Assembly: GCA_963971575.1 (NCBI GenBank)
Contig: OZ020625.1
Coordinates: 26,945,753 to 27,009,752 of the forward strand
From: Liopterus haemorrhoidalis
Lineage: Eukaryota; Arthropoda; Insecta; Coleoptera; Dytiscidae
Direction of reading: 5' to 3'
Length of the DNA stretch: 64,000 bases
In this document: positions 1 through 11,275 of the stretch, one piece after another
Position numbering within the stretch: position 1 is the first letter of the stretch
Layout: each line of letters starts with the position of its first letter
Notes under the pieces: model-generated
What the model saw: only the letters and a program-made list of their open reading frames with translations
Told to the model about the DNA's origin: nothing
The model's database searches: none
Position numbers and translations under genes: made by a program

Positions 1-380
1 TTAAAATCGACACGAGTAAACTCCCATTTCTAGTCAACCGATTTTTACCAAAAGTTGATCAAATCGTGTCATTGATGTCAAAAGCTTAAATATGCAGTTT
101 CATAAAAATCCTCTTAGCCGAATTTGCTCTGCACGTGTACACAGATAGCCAGACGGACGGACAGACGCACGGATGGACAGACGGACGGACAGACGGACGG
201 ACGGACGGACAGACGGACGGACAGACGGACGGACAGACGGACAGACAGACCGACAGACATCATGGTAAAAATAGTCATAACGTTATGTATGGACCTCAAT
301 TCGTGGAGATCCATCGAAATCTCGAAATGTCAAAATCGGTATGATCACAATACCTCCCTTATATATGTTGACGGTCGGTA
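1..380 (+). repeat. Dispersed repeat family S, left end cut by window edge
   Basis: This is a retroposon-like repeat with a GACGGACGGACAGACAGAC microsatellite core (about 145-260), followed by a conserved block that ends in GGTCGGTAAAAA. The same blocks recur at 11881-12447, 31872-33379 and 46926-47573, and in reverse at 43615-43850. Fuller copies begin with CAGCTGTGGCCACCACAGG. No terminal inverted repeats are seen. The constant 3' end and simple-repeat core suggest a SINE or LINE 3' end (inference). Confidence 0.6.
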
Positions 381-1121
381 AAAATGTGGACGTATTATTT
401 GAACATTTTTACATAAGACTATTTAATAATAAAGTTATTTGAAACCCACAAAATTGTTGCTTGATACCAATTAAGTTATTGAGCAATAAAATATTTGCAA
501 TATTTTTTTTTACAATAAATAATATTTTACTACAAACTTTCATGTATAGTTCATTACTAATTTTATTTCAAACTGTTAGTTTTGTATGACAAACTTGTAA
601 TCTGTGTTGCTGACACTGCCCTTAAATCTTTTCTCTTTATAAAGTTTCCAATAATTTAGCGAAACAATTCTATAGTTGAATTTTTATAAGAAGCATATGT
701 CAAGAATAATTGCCTATTAGGTTTACATAATATGTATAAATATTTAATAGAAATACGTATAATAAAAATTCAACTATATGGATTGTAATAAATTTAAAAT
801 TTTGAAAAAACATCTAAAATCTCAGATTTTGGAAAAATTTCAAAATTGATCTCAAAATATTAGAGCTTACAAGTATATGAAACAATTAGAATTATAAGTA
901 ATTTTTTTTTTAAATATATTTTTTAGTTATATACAATGGCTTCCTTCTTTTGAGTACTAAAACAAGTCTATTAAGACGAGCAAAAAAAAGCAATTCCTAT
1001 GTCAATTGGATTTTTTGTTAATCAAAATATAAGTCAATTAAAATATGTTCTAAACATTTAAGGAGGTCGTCTGTGAGGCAACAAAACATGTATTTATCCA
1101 TTTATTGTTTACTGCTATATA
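381..1121. other. AT-rich DNA, nothing recognised
   Basis: No open frame with protein-family similarity, no inverted repeat and no repeat shared with the rest of the window was seen. The stretch is A/T-rich with short homopolymers. Confidence 0.5.
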
Positions 1122-1941
1122 AGGATTTGCAGCTAAGCACCCTACCATCTGGTGAGCGTTTCATGAACTTGTGTACATCAGATAACATTTCGTTTTGTGT
1201 ATTGGTTTTGTATGAAGTTTGTTTTTAAAGTTTTATTATAATCATTGAAAAATGTATAATACATATTGTTGTGTGCCTATGTGCAATTCATTGAAAAGAA
1301 GAAACCCGGAAATATCGTTTTATTTGTTTCCACTAATATCAGACACCGTACGGTTCGAAACAAAATTGGGAAAGCAAGAGGTTAGGAATCGACGTGATGT
1401 TTAGATAAACAATTTAAAAATTGGAAAAAAAAGTGAGCCCTTATATCAAAGTTTGCTCATTACATTTTAATGATAGTGACTACAAAAAATATTTTCAATT
1501 TTGTATTTATTATTTTTTGTATATTTTATATAAATTCCTGTTATTGTGTGAGGGTTTGTAATGCACAAGTTTGTAGGCATAATGCATAAATCTTTATGAA
1601 CTCTCTGTTTTTTTCAGTGACTCCACACAATATTATATGCCCAGCATTGTAGATTTCTACCCCTTGGTAAACAACACGGGAATTATTATTTCCCCCAATA
1701 TAGTTAAAATAATCGACAATGGAAAACCGCCATAACTTAAAACCAGATCACAAAATGTAGTATTTTAGATGTTTACAAGTAATGTCACTTCACAAAATCA
1801 GAAAATCCCAAACAATTATTTATTTTTTGTCGTTTTTTGATACACTTTTCGCTATTATTTACTAGTAAATGTCAAGTGGTATCTGATTTAGAATGGTTTC
1901 AAAAAACTCCGCGTGGCGCTACGATCTTAAAATTTTTCCCC
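1122..1941 (+). mobile_element. THAP-B family DNA transposon, deletion derivative
   Basis: The right end reads GGCGCTACGATCTTAAAA then TTTTTCCCC. The left end has the family block CTAAGCACCCTACCATCTGG. The flanks are TATA (1118-1121 and 1942-1945), a possible 4-bp target duplication. Relatives lie at 29071-29843, 34016-34277 and, as fragments, 23345-23435 and 55674-55720. It carries a broken THAP domain. Confidence 0.6.
1249..1510 (+). pseudogene. THAP-domain transposase N-terminus, frameshifted
   Basis: The frame from 1249 reads MYNTYCCVPMCNSLKRRNPE, giving the first zinc pair of a THAP (C2CH) domain as C-x4-C. It continues to about 1403 and stops. In another frame the reading resumes as KVCSLHFNDSDY (about 1448-1485), which supplies the second pair C-x2-H of the same domain. 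THAP domains are DNA-binding modules found in P-like and other transposases. No catalytic domain follows, so this is a remnant of the element's transposase. Confidence 0.6.
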
Positions 1942-1945
1942 TATA

Positions 1946-2380
1946 CCTGGATTATTTAATATTTTTAGTTAAAATTTAACTTCCCACTCATTGAAAGGTA
2001 CTAAAAATGATTTGATACTAATGACAAAATAGACGCCCTCCTTAAGAAGCTAGGTACGAGTATGAAATCTGTTATTATTAACTGAAAAAAAATTATGTTT
2101 ATTTTTATTTTTTTAACTACAACATTGTATGCGGGAATTTTGAAATCGAGTGAATTTTAATGAATGGGACTTTGAAACCGATTGTTTTAAAATAATAAAT
2201 CAGAATTTATAAGACACTTTAGATTATAAATGCCAGTTTTATTAGATCTTGATATTTAAATAATAAACTCTGACAACTGTATAACAATATGACGTGACAA
2301 TTCTAATAAAAATTTGACATTTGAAACATAAACTGACATATTTTGAACAGATCATTAAACATTAAAAAAATCACTTAATA
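1946..2380. other. AT-rich DNA, nothing recognised
   Basis: This lies between two transposons. No ORF or repeat was identified in it. Confidence 0.5.
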
Positions 2381-3646
2381 CCAGGTCTACAAGTATGAAA
2401 TGCGGATTTTTTTTTAAATAAAACACATTAAACTCAAAAGAACAGTAAAAGTTTATTTATTCAAAGTATGCTCCATTAGAAGTTATACATTTTTCCCATC
2501 TTTCAGGCAATTTGTGAATACCTCGCCAATAGAACTCTTCCCCTTTCCCTGCAAACCATTCATCTAGCCATTCTTTCACATTTTCATATGAACAAGAGTG
2601 CTGCTCGGCAAGTGCGTGACCTATCGATGCGAACAAGTGGTAATCTGAAGGGGCCAAGTCTGGTGAGTAAGCGGCATGGGGTAGTACTTCCCACTTGAGT
2701 GCCTCCAATGTGTTGCAAACTACTTTTACCTTATGTGATGGAGTGTTATCGTGAAGAAAGATTACCTTATGCTGCCTTCTTTCGTATTCTGGTCGTTTTA
2801 TGAGCAGCGAATGGTTCAATTCGATCAGTTGTTGTTGGTAGCTTTGGGTATTAAATGTTTCACCAGGTTTTAACAATTCATAATAGACCACACCCTTTTG
2901 GTCCCACCAAGTACAGAGTCTTTTTGCCAAAGCGATTCGGTCTTGCAGTTGATGTGGATGGTGAGCCTGGGTTCACCCATGATTTTTTGCGTTTGGGATT
3001 TTCAAAATAAATCCATTTTTCATCGCCAGTAATGATACGATGCAAAAAAGACTTTCTTTTGTATCGTGCAAGCAAAATTTCACAAGTGTTTTTGCGTTTT
3101 TCCATCTGCCTCTCATTCAATGCATGTGGAACTCATCTGCCGACTTTCTGGATCTTACCCATCTCTCGTAGGCGATTGGAAACAGCTTGTTGACTAACGC
3201 CTAACTGCTCTGCTAGTTGTTTTTGTGATTGTCTTCCTGAAGCAATGTTTCCAATTTTGTATCTTCATATTTTTTTGGAGGTTTTCCATGTTCTTTGTCT
3301 GTAAGATCAAAGTCACCACTTTTGAAACGCCGAAACCATCGTTCACACGTATCTTGCGATGTAGCATATTCACCATAAGCTTCTCGAAGCAGTCGGTATG
3401 ATTCAGCAGCAGTTTTTTTTTTTCAATTGAAAACAAAACAGTAGTACTGTCCGCGAATGCTCTTTATTTGGCACAAAATTTGACAGTTTTAACACAGTAA
3501 AACAAAACTATATGATCACTTTTCAAATTATAAACTATACGCATGTGACACTTAACAAAACGCCATATGTGTTGAAACTTTGAACTATACACTCTGTTTG
3601 CGCGGCAAGTTTGAAAAAAATCCGCATTTCATACTTGTAGACCTGG
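2381..3646 (-). mobile_element. mariner-family transposon, copy 1
   Basis: Terminal inverted repeats start CCAGGTCTACAAGTATGAAA at the left, with the mirror image ending at 3646. They are flanked by TA duplications (2379-2380 and 3647-3648). Length is 1266 bp, normal for mariner. It encodes a DD34D transposase on the minus strand, broken by frameshifts. A sister copy in the opposite orientation is at 21172-22343. Confidence 0.93.
2457..3436 (-). pseudogene. mariner DD34D transposase, inactivated
   Basis: The C-terminal frame (2930-2457) holds the second catalytic Asp in FLHDNTPSHK and the third in YSPDLAPSDYHLF, with 34 residues between them, the mariner DD34D spacing. The adjoining frame (3120-2878) holds the first Asp in ITGDEKWIYF. 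The N-terminal helix-turn-helix region (3436 to about 3130) is split over several frames. At least two frameshifts separate the parts, so no active enzyme is expected. Confidence 0.9.
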
Positions 3647-3651
3647 TAAAC

Positions 3652-3742
3652 TATAGGACAGTCAGCGAATCAGTGCAGTTGCGTCATATGTTTTTGTGAC
3701 GTCATGTTTTGTTCGTCTACATAGCATCCATTTAACGAATGT
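3652..3742. repeat. Dispersed repeat shared with 22441-22545
   Basis: A block containing CAGTGCAGTTGCGTCA and GCATCCATTTAACGAATG recurs in reverse orientation at 22441-22545. It starts 5 bp from the end of mariner copy 1 and about 100 bp from mariner copy 2. Its own limits are not clear. Confidence 0.5.
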
Positions 3743-4501
3743 GAGTCTTCATAGTGTCTGGAGCCTGACTGCCGTATCGGTCGACGCACGCTCATAGAAA
3801 TTTTACAGTGCTACCACTACACCCAGACGCAAATTCCCTGAGACTCCCAGACTTTTCCCGCCAACCACACGGATTAAAAAAAATAGTGTTACTTACTTTT
3901 GAGACGACCCTCGTGAAATTCAATTTAAAAAAAAAAAAAAAAAAAAAATAGGTTATGGTTGGCCATTACTGTCAACTGCCGCGGTAGGCAGTTCCAGCGA
4001 AATGCTACCTTTAAGTGTACAAGAGGCATTTTCCCGCATACAATGTGTTTTTTGAATTCTGCTCAAAACGTATGAAATGAGCAATATTTCGAAGGTAATA
4101 ATATTTGCTCGTCTACCTCTAGTCTTTCAAAATGCTTAAACTAAATAGCCGCTCAATATTTTCTTCCTATAATCGACTATACTCTAAACTTTATTCCTTA
4201 TATTTATTGCATAGTATAATAGCAGCAGAAGCAGTATTAAGATTAGGATTAAGATTGTCCTAAAATTAGGATTAAAAAGTATATCCCAAAATTTTAAAAT
4301 TAACTACAATCCCTATACTAATATCTGTCTCATTTTGTAATACGTAACTAACAGGGAAAGCTCATTTTTTATGTTGTATATTGACAATACATTTATAATA
4401 TTATCATAGTATTGGTTCACACGGATACGCCAAAATCTGTTTACACCACAACAGTCACCAAAGTAACCAGATCTAGTTTCGTATTACAAATTGAGATTAT
4501 A
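3743..4501. other. Intergenic DNA, no gene seen
   Basis: It contains an A-run at about 3928-3949 and a short hairpin AACTGCC-GCGGTA-GGCAGTT (about 3978). No coding similarity was recognised. Confidence 0.4.
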
Positions 4502-4797
4502 TAAGCTGTTCACTTTTGTAAGAACAAACGAAGAGGGAATTTTGTTTTCAATAGTTTGCACCTTTGAAGCTGTATGTCATGTTGGTTTTAAAAAATGTCA
4601 CTTTTTTAAAATGTCGATCCATTTGACATTTCATAATGAAAAATGATATCTTAATTATAATGATCATAACCTTATCAACCTAAAGTCGGTTTTACAGTGT
4701 AAGGAATATTTTTAATTGACATTTAAAGTCAGTAACACACCATAAAAGTAACCAAAATAACCAGATCTAGTGTGTTCTTACAAAAGTGAACAGCTTA
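4502..4797. mobile_element. 300-bp MITE family M2, copy a
   Basis: Terminal inverted repeats TAAGCTGTTCACTTTTGTAA bound a 296-bp element with no coding capacity. Other copies are at 7406-7703 (reverse) and 32780-33077. The flanks are TA-rich, consistent with TA target choice. Confidence 0.85.
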
Positions 4798-5206
4798 TAT
4801 ATAAAAAATAATTAAGAAAAATATATAAAATAATATTGGAAATCAGTCCGAATCAATGGATTTTTCTTCACTTCAAGTTTATATTTAATCGACACTATAA
4901 CACAAACGTAATACGGACGTAAATAAAGTCTGTTCCAAACGGTTAGGCGGAACTAGATTTTGCAATATAGTTACTTTCATCGTTTAAATCGTGCTTTTCG
5001 ACCGTTTTGTTTAAGCTTTGTAAATCATACTTACAATAAACATTTTTTGGTTAAGGTTAATATCATTTTAAAATGTCATTTTCTTTATATTTTGATTTTT
5101 TGTGTCATTCTTAACCCTTTACTGCATGAATTTTTATTTTTGGCTGAAATAATTCATGAGCATTAGGAATTGGTTCTTATTGATAGAAAAATTAATTAAA
5201 AATATA

Positions 5207-5890
5207 TATTCCAAAAATTTAAACCTCAAGTCTCTATTTCTTATCTTTTTTGAGATATGAATTTTTTTAATTCCAAAAAAAAACAAAAATTTTCCGAATA
5301 GTTTTAGGTCATTACGTACCAAACATTAAAACCACAATATTTGTATAAACTAAACAAGGTGTGAGAATTCCAAAAATTCAAACCTCATGTCTCTATTTCT
5401 TACCTTTTTTGAGATATGAATTTTTTTAATTCCAAAAAAAAAAACAAAAATTTTCCGAATAGTTTTAGGTCATTACGGACCAAACATTAAAACCACAATA
5501 TTCTTATAAACTAAACAAGGTGTGAGAATTCCAAAAATTCAAACCTCAAGTCTCTATTTCTTACCTTTTTTGAGATATGAATTTTTTTAATTCCAGAAAA
5601 AACAAAAATTTTCCGAATAGTTTTAGGTCATTACGTACCAAACATTAAAACCACAATATTTTTATAATCTAAACAAGGTGTGAGGATTCCATAAATTCAA
5701 ACCTCAAGTCTCTATTTCTTACCTTTTTTGAGATATGAGTTTTTTTAATTCCATAAAAAACAAAAATTTTCCGAATAGTTTTAGGTCATTACGGACCAAA
5801 TATTAAAACCACAATATTCTTATAAACTAAACAAGGTGTGAGGATTCCAAAAATTCAAACCACAGGTCTCTATCTCTTACCGTTTTGAAG
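5207..5890. repeat. Tandem array, about 159-bp period
   Basis: The block CAAGTCTCTATTTCTTACC recurs at about 5224, 5383, 5544, 5702 and (decayed) 5860, a spacing of 158-161 bp. Two more divergent units lie at about 6467 and 6617. Each unit also carries TTTTAGGTCATTACG and AAACAAGGTGTGAG. The array is internal to the piggyBac-like element. Confidence 0.9.
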
Positions 5891-6254
5891 TTGATTTTTT
5901 GAAATTAGACAAAATTTCAAAAATGTTTATATGCATTTTTAGAATTAACCAGTGTTCTCACTTGTTAATGTAGGGAGTATTTTACAATTAAACACCGAAT
6001 ATAACCACGAAACACTACAATATACACAACTGCACAATTTGTAACCACTCATTACTGTAATTTTGAAAAACTTAGGGCACTACGAACAAAATTTGATTTT
6101 TTGTCATGAAGACAAAGACGCATATGTATTTCATAAGGTTATTCAATAACAACTAAATATTTTATCCAATTAATAAAGTCATTAGCAGGATTAAGATAAG
6201 ACATTAAATCTCTTTATATAACGAACAAAACTCATTAATGTTTGTGGCGTTTTT

Positions 6255-6325
6255 TTGTTAAGCCGGCCGGTGTAACCTGGAGAATGTGTTGAAGGTCCCG
6301 AGTTCGAATCCCGTCATGGATACAA
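6255..6325 (+). other. tRNA-like relic between satellite blocks
   Basis: The stretch has a near-consensus RNA polymerase III B box, GAGTTCGAATCCCG (about 6300-6313). The A-box side (CCGGTGTAACCTGG) is weak, and no full cloverleaf is evident. It could be a tRNA-derived SINE head or an old tRNA pseudogene. Confidence 0.35.
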
Positions 6326-6937
6326 TATATATGATACCATTTTTAAGATGATTTTTAAAAAATTCAACAAAAATTCAAAATTTTGTTCGAAGTATTTTAG
6401 GTAATTTCGGACCAAACATTAATTTATTCTATACTAAACAAGATGTGAGAATTCCAAAAATTCAAACCGCAAGTCTCTATCTCTTACTGTTTTTAAACCA
6501 TGAATTTTTCAAAATTCGACAAAATTTCAAAACTTTATTTAATTAATTTTAGGTAATTTCGGACCAAACATTAATTTATTCTAGACTAAACAAGGTATAA
6601 GGATTCCAAAAATTCAAACTTCAAGTCTCTACCTCTTACCGTTTTTGAGATATGAATTTTTTTAAATTAATAAAAAGATAAAAATTTTGTTTAACCCTTT
6701 ACTGCATGAATTTTTATTTTTGGCTGAAATAATTCATGTGCATTAGAAATTGGTTCTTGTTGATAGAAAAATTAATTAAAAAAATATATTTAAAATATTA
6801 ATTATTATTTTTATGAAAAAATAATAATTAAAATAATAATTTAGGGTTTGTGCCATACATGGAACATTATGATTCTACATTATTACAAAAGAAAATGATT
6901 CCATATTATTTGCCCGTCAATTGCTAGGTGTTCTTCA

Positions 6938-7123
6938 TTAGGGATTAAAAGCAGTCGCCCTCGAATTTTTGAAAGAAAAGGTCGTATCTTCTAGTTGTCC
7001 ATTCTCAATAAATTCAGAGTTATCGTTGAAGTGCAAATTCCGCTTGATATCCTCAAATCTATTGCAGCCCATTACTTGAAATACTGCAGGATCCATTGCT
7101 GTGTATGTGGCATATATGAACAT
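6938..7123 (-). pseudogene. piggyBac transposase fragment (DDE_Tnp_1_7 type)
   Basis: The 61-residue frame contains CNRFEDIKRNLHFNDNSEF. The pattern R-F-x-x-I-x-x-x-L-H-F-x-D-N is characteristic of the region just before the catalytic domain in piggyBac-type transposases. No catalytic aspartates are present, and the fragment is only about a tenth of a normal protein (about 600 residues). Its place inside a TTAA-flanked element agrees with the assignment. Confidence 0.7.
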
Positions 7124-7405
7124 TCATGAAGTATCGTTCTGATTCAGTTTTAAAAGTAAAATAAAAAATAAAAATCGGAATGTGCCATATATGGCACACT
7201 ATGCGGTAAAGGGTTAATACAAATTTCCCATTTATTTATGTATGTTGGAATTTTAAATTTTGACATTCCAACGTGAAAAATGAAATAACCCAAGCAAGGT
7301 CCCTTCTCGTGACAACCTAAAAGAACGAAATTCCCATTTAGTTCCGCCTAAACGTTTGGAACAGACTTTACATATAACGGCAACACAAATTATTAATATC
7401 AGATA

Positions 7406-7703
7406 TAAGCTGTTCACTTTTGTAAGAACACACTAAATCTGGTTATTTTGGTTACTTTTATGGTGTGGTACTGACTTTAAATATCAATTAAAAATAATCC
7501 TTACGCTGTAAAACCGACTTTAGGTTGATAAGGTTATGATCACTATAATTAAGATATCATTTTTCATTATGACATATGTCAAACGGATCGACATTTTAAA
7601 AAAGTAACATTTTTTAATACCAACATGACATACAGCCTCAAAGGTGCAAACTATTGAAAACAAAATTCCCTCTTAGTTTGTTCTTACAAAAGTGAACCGC
7701 TTA
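7406..7703. mobile_element. 300-bp MITE family M2, copy b (reverse)
   Basis: TAAGCTGTTCACTTTTGTAA on the left and GTGAACCGCTTA on the right bound 298 bp. The interior matches 4502-4797 in reverse complement. Confidence 0.85.
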
Positions 7704-7707
7704 TAGT

Positions 7708-7798
7708 TTCAAAGTTTCAAGTATCCGCAGTTTCAAGTATCCGCGGTTTCAAATAACCGCGGTTTCAAGTAACCGCTGTTTCAAGTATCCGCAGATTC
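7708..7798. repeat. Minisatellite, 16-17 bp unit
   Basis: Five to six tandem variants of TTTCAAGTATCCGCGG directly follow the MITE. Changes such as GTAACC and ATAACC distinguish the units. Confidence 0.85.
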
Positions 7799-8250
7799 AC
7801 GAAAATTTGATATTTTTAAATATTTGTAATACATTTCACTGAATGCAAAACAATTTTGAAATATTATCGCACAAAAATTTTGGGATATACTGTTTTAAAA
7901 ATTATAGAAAACTGTTATACTTAACGTTATTTATTATGTATTTTTAATTTGTTAAATTGTTAAAAATCTTCTGTAAAATTTTATAAAATAATTTTAAAAT
8001 TATATATTATAATTATTTCAAATAAATAATTTTGTATTATTTTTTAAATAAATTTCGTTTTTCAAATCCATTTTAAATATTTTAAATAACATTTTTGAGA
8101 TTAAAAAATATTTAAATCGGATTATTTAATTTATATTTTGAAACAAAAGACAATAAAAAAACGCCTTAAAATTAGAAAAAAATAGTCCCAATCCTAGGTA
8201 GGACATTTTTAGTGATGCGCAATTTGAAAATACAATTTACAAAAAAGGTT
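7799..8250. other. Very AT-rich DNA, nothing recognised
   Basis: Long A/T runs with no ORF. No repeat match was found elsewhere in the window. Confidence 0.45.
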
Positions 8251-8370
8251 CATCCAGGCTGGGCCGGTACACGTCAAGTTTTTGACGTGTGCCGGTTGTT
8301 TCTATGGATAAACTTTTTTAATAATTATTATATTTAGATACAAATTCTTTTGAAATTACCGTCATATGAA

Positions 8371-9085
8371 GTGGGTCTGATAACCACATTTTAAGCATAT
8401 TTTCGTGATTTTTTTTCAAATCTATGGTTAAATTTATTCATTTTCAAAATAAGTACATATATAAAGTATGTTTTGAAGAAGATACAAAAAAAAATTGAAG
8501 GCAAAATATGGCGAAATGAGCCAGCTGTGGCAAATCTTTTCAGACTCCGGGAAAAAAATTAGATTTTGCGGTGACCAGCATAACTCGTCACTGGATCATC
8601 TGAAATCAATAATCCAAAAAGATTTTGTTAGTTTATGAGTTTGCCGAGGTAACGACGTTGAGATATTTTTTTTTTTATTTAACAATCACAAATATACTCA
8701 TTTTTAGGTTTTTTTAGGGGGAATTAATTTTTTTTGTCTTCTAAGTAACGCTAAAAACTGAAAAATCATTTTAAAAATAAAAACTCAACGTCATTACCTC
8801 GGCAAACTCATAAACTAACAAAATCTTTTTGGATTTTTGATTTCAGATGGTCTAGTGACGAGTTATGCTGGGTACGAGTTATGCGCAAAATCTAATTTTT
8901 TCCCCGGAGTCTGAGAAGATTTGCCACAGCTGGCTCATTTCGCCATATTTTGCCCTCAAAATTTTTTTGTATGTTCTTTAAAACATACTTTATATATGTA
9001 CTTGGTTTGAAAATGAATAAATTTAACCATAGATTTGAAACAAATTCACAAAAATATGCTTAAAATGAGGTTATTAGACCCTACC
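8371..9085. repeat. Large near-perfect inverted repeat (palindrome)
   Basis: The left arm (8371 to about 8664) is matched in reverse complement by the right arm (about 8784-9085). Example pairs are GTTAGTTTATGAGTTTGCCG with CGGCAAACTCATAAACTAAC, and GAGCCAGCTGTGGCAAATCT with its complement near 8920. Arms are about 300 bp around a spacer of about 120 bp. No coding region is present. A fold-back transposon is the likely origin. Confidence 0.9.
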
Positions 9086-9811
9086 TCCCCCTTAAGAAGA
9101 GAAACGTCATCAAAATCTGAGTTTTTTTTAATGGTTCACTCATATATGCAGCCAGTATACGTCATTTTTTGACGTGGACTGGTTGGTACTGTTGATGAAA
9201 TAATTTTTCCCAATGTTTCTGAAAAACATCGTACGCATTTTACAAAATCAGTATCAAAAAATAATTCCCCCATATAAACAACCAATACACGTCAAAATTT
9301 TGATGTGAACTGGTTGTTCTATGGATGAACTAAATTATGTTTAATTTGTAATAATAGTATTTAATGGCTGGCAAAAACATTTTTCGGTAAAATTTCAAAT
9401 TTCGCATTATAGTTTAGAAAAAAACATTATCAACGAATTTTTAATTTGATAGTTCCTGAACTTATGAAATTTTTGAGAAAAAAAAAAATCAGCTATCATA
9501 ACTAAAGCTGAAAACACGTTAATTGCCAAAATCTATCCTTCAAAAAATGGCGTTTAACGTGTTAAAATACAAAATTTGATTTTGATTTTTGTTGAAAAAT
9601 TGTAAATTGTATAAAAAAAAATAGCTGTTTTAGATTAGATGTATAAATAATTGGTCTTAAATATAATATAAAGTCTTAATACTTGTGAAAAAAAAGTATA
9701 ATTGCAAAGCAAAAAGTACGACTGGAATTCATGGATGAGTTTGGCAAAAAATAAAGTAAAAATTAGTCAGAAAAAATCTTTAATAGTCGTGGAAAACGTA
9801 TGATTTATATA
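9086..9811. other. Non-coding flank with recurring TGACGTG hairpins
   Basis: Short palindromes of the form CACGTCAAAA-TTTTGACGTG occur near 8268, 9158 and 9287, each followed by a GGTTG/CTGGTTG motif and ATGGATGAACT-like text. No gene was seen. Confidence 0.5.
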
Positions 9812-10875
9812 GGGTACATTCGATTTGACGCTCCGAGCGTTCCGAGCACGTTCTGTACACTCAAACGTGTTCGATTTGACGCTCGGAGTACACTCAATTG
9901 CATTCGTTTTGCGATCGAGCGAGCATTTAGAGTGCGCTCTATGTGTTCGGGGTTTTAAGACCGAGCATATGGGGTATGACGTAAAAAAGTGGGGGAACGG
10001 CGGGAAAGAAATGAAAGTTTAAAATTAAATTATAAATAAAATAAAAATAATAGCCTTAGACAAATAACAATAGACAAATAATATTGTTATTTGTCTATAG
10101 CTACAGAGTACGGCCATTTTATGTATTTGTGACGTTCTTTAAACAGCAAAAAAATTATTAAAATCCACCGTGCATAAAATTAAAATGGAAAAAATCATTA
10201 AATTAATTCATTAATTATTATTTAATTTTTAATTAATTTTATTTCTTCATCATTGAAAAAAAATCAAGGAAAAACCGAGGTATATACAGTCTGTTCCAAA
10301 CGGTTAAGCGGAACTAGATTTTGCAATCTAGTTACTTTCATCGTTTAAATCGTGCCTTTCGGCCGTTTTGTTTAAGCTTTGTAAATCAAACTTACAATAA
10401 ACATTTTTTGGTTAAAGTTAATATAATTTTAAAATGTCATTTTCTTTATATTTTAATTTTTTGTGTCATTCTTAATACAAATTTCCCATTTATTTATTTT
10501 TTTGTCATTAAAATATCTAAAAAAAAATATTTAATTTTGACATATGTCATTCGTTTCCATGGTTTCATTGTTGGAATTTTAAATTTTGACATTCCAACGT
10601 GAAAAATGAAATAACCCAAGCAAGGTCCCTTCTCGTGACAACCTAAAAGAACGAAATTCTCATTTAGATCCGCCTAACCGTTTGAAACAGACTGAAATTT
10701 TGATTCATGACTGACGTGAACTAATCTGACAGTAAAAACGCTGCCTAAAATTGTAGGGTTAGATTTTATGAACATTACGTCACAAGAACGCTCGCTCCGT
10801 TAGTGCTCTATTCATGACGTCACCATCAACTGTTCGCTCAGCGCTCGCTCTACTCTGTACAACTCGAATGCACCC
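9812..10875. mobile_element. GC-richer MITE with GGGTACATTCGA ends
   Basis: The left end GGGTACATTCGATTTGAC and right end CAACTCGAATGCACCC are inverted repeats. Subterminal GCGCTCGCTC/GAGCGAGC motifs repeat on both sides. The element carries a nested M1 MITE (10287-10694), leaving about 650 bp of its own. It has no transposase. Confidence 0.7.
10287..10694 (+). mobile_element. MITE family M1, copy 2
   Basis: CAGTCTGTTCCAAACGGTTA at the left and AACCGTTTGAAACAGACTG at the right bound 408 bp, preceded by TA. Full-length reference copy for the family. Confidence 0.88.
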
Positions 10876-11275
10876 ATAGTAAAAATTCTATAAACACACC
10901 CGTGAATTCCTAAATAAAATAGCTTTTTTTTATATTAGTCCTTAAAAAATACATAAAAAGGTAGAGATTTACCATAGATAATAAATATTCCATTTTTTAA
11001 CCACAAAGCTGCGTTTCCGTGAAAAAATAAATGAATCTCACAAAACAATTTAGGTTATTATGTAAACAAAACACGTGTTTCTTTGTTGAATCGAAATAAA
11101 TAACTAAAATTGTATAATAGTTAATTAAATAGGGATTAAGATAACGATTCATTAGTATTTTAAAACTTATCAAAAATTCATTAATATATTACGCAATATA
11201 TAAGACATCGAGATCAGTGGTTTTCAAAATGAGATTTTCAACGAACCCATTAAGGTTAGGATAAACACGACAAAT

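Larger units (their letters stand above)
5115..7213 (-). mobile_element. piggyBac-like element with internal tandem array
   Basis: The ends are CCCTTTACTGCATG and GCGGTAAAGGG, flanked by TTAA at 5111-5114 and 7214-7217. The TTAA duplication and CCC/GGG ends are the piggyBac hallmark. The M1 copies show the empty site (CATTCTTAATACAAATTT). The left terminal 90 bp recurs at 6695, again after TTAA, so either a smaller element 6695-7213 (519 bp) sits at the right side or the end was duplicated internally. Between the two left ends is a 159-bp tandem array. A transposase fragment lies at 6938-7123. Confidence 0.8.
4926..7368 (+). mobile_element. MITE family M1 (Tc1/mariner-like), copy 1, split by a piggyBac-like insertion
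   Basis: The M1 ends AAGTCTGTTCCAAACGGTT and AAACGTTTGGAACAGACTT are flanked by TA (4924-4925 and 7369-7370). Complete copies elsewhere are 406-408 bp (10287, 41863, 52978, 56084, 56992). Here the element is opened at an internal TTAA by a piggyBac-like insertion (5115-7213), and a further 68 bp or so is deleted on the right side. An ORF common to M1 copies has no domain and is judged incidental. Confidence 0.85.

Noticed and set aside
124..381. ORFs rich in RTDRRTDGQTD across the GACGGACGGACAGAC microsatellites (also 12238, 47363)
   Set aside because: They are translations of a simple repeat inside family S.
6255..6325. Functional tRNA gene
   Set aside because: Only the B box is good. The A-box side and stems do not fit a cloverleaf.
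10321..10602. ORF of about 93 codons recurring in every M1 MITE (4960, 10321, 41955, 53012, 56118, 57026)
   Set aside because: It follows the MITE sequence wherever it goes, varies in length by frameshift (the copies at 4960, 56118 and 57026 end early), includes the terminal repeat and shows no domain. It looks like a by-product of repeat similarity.
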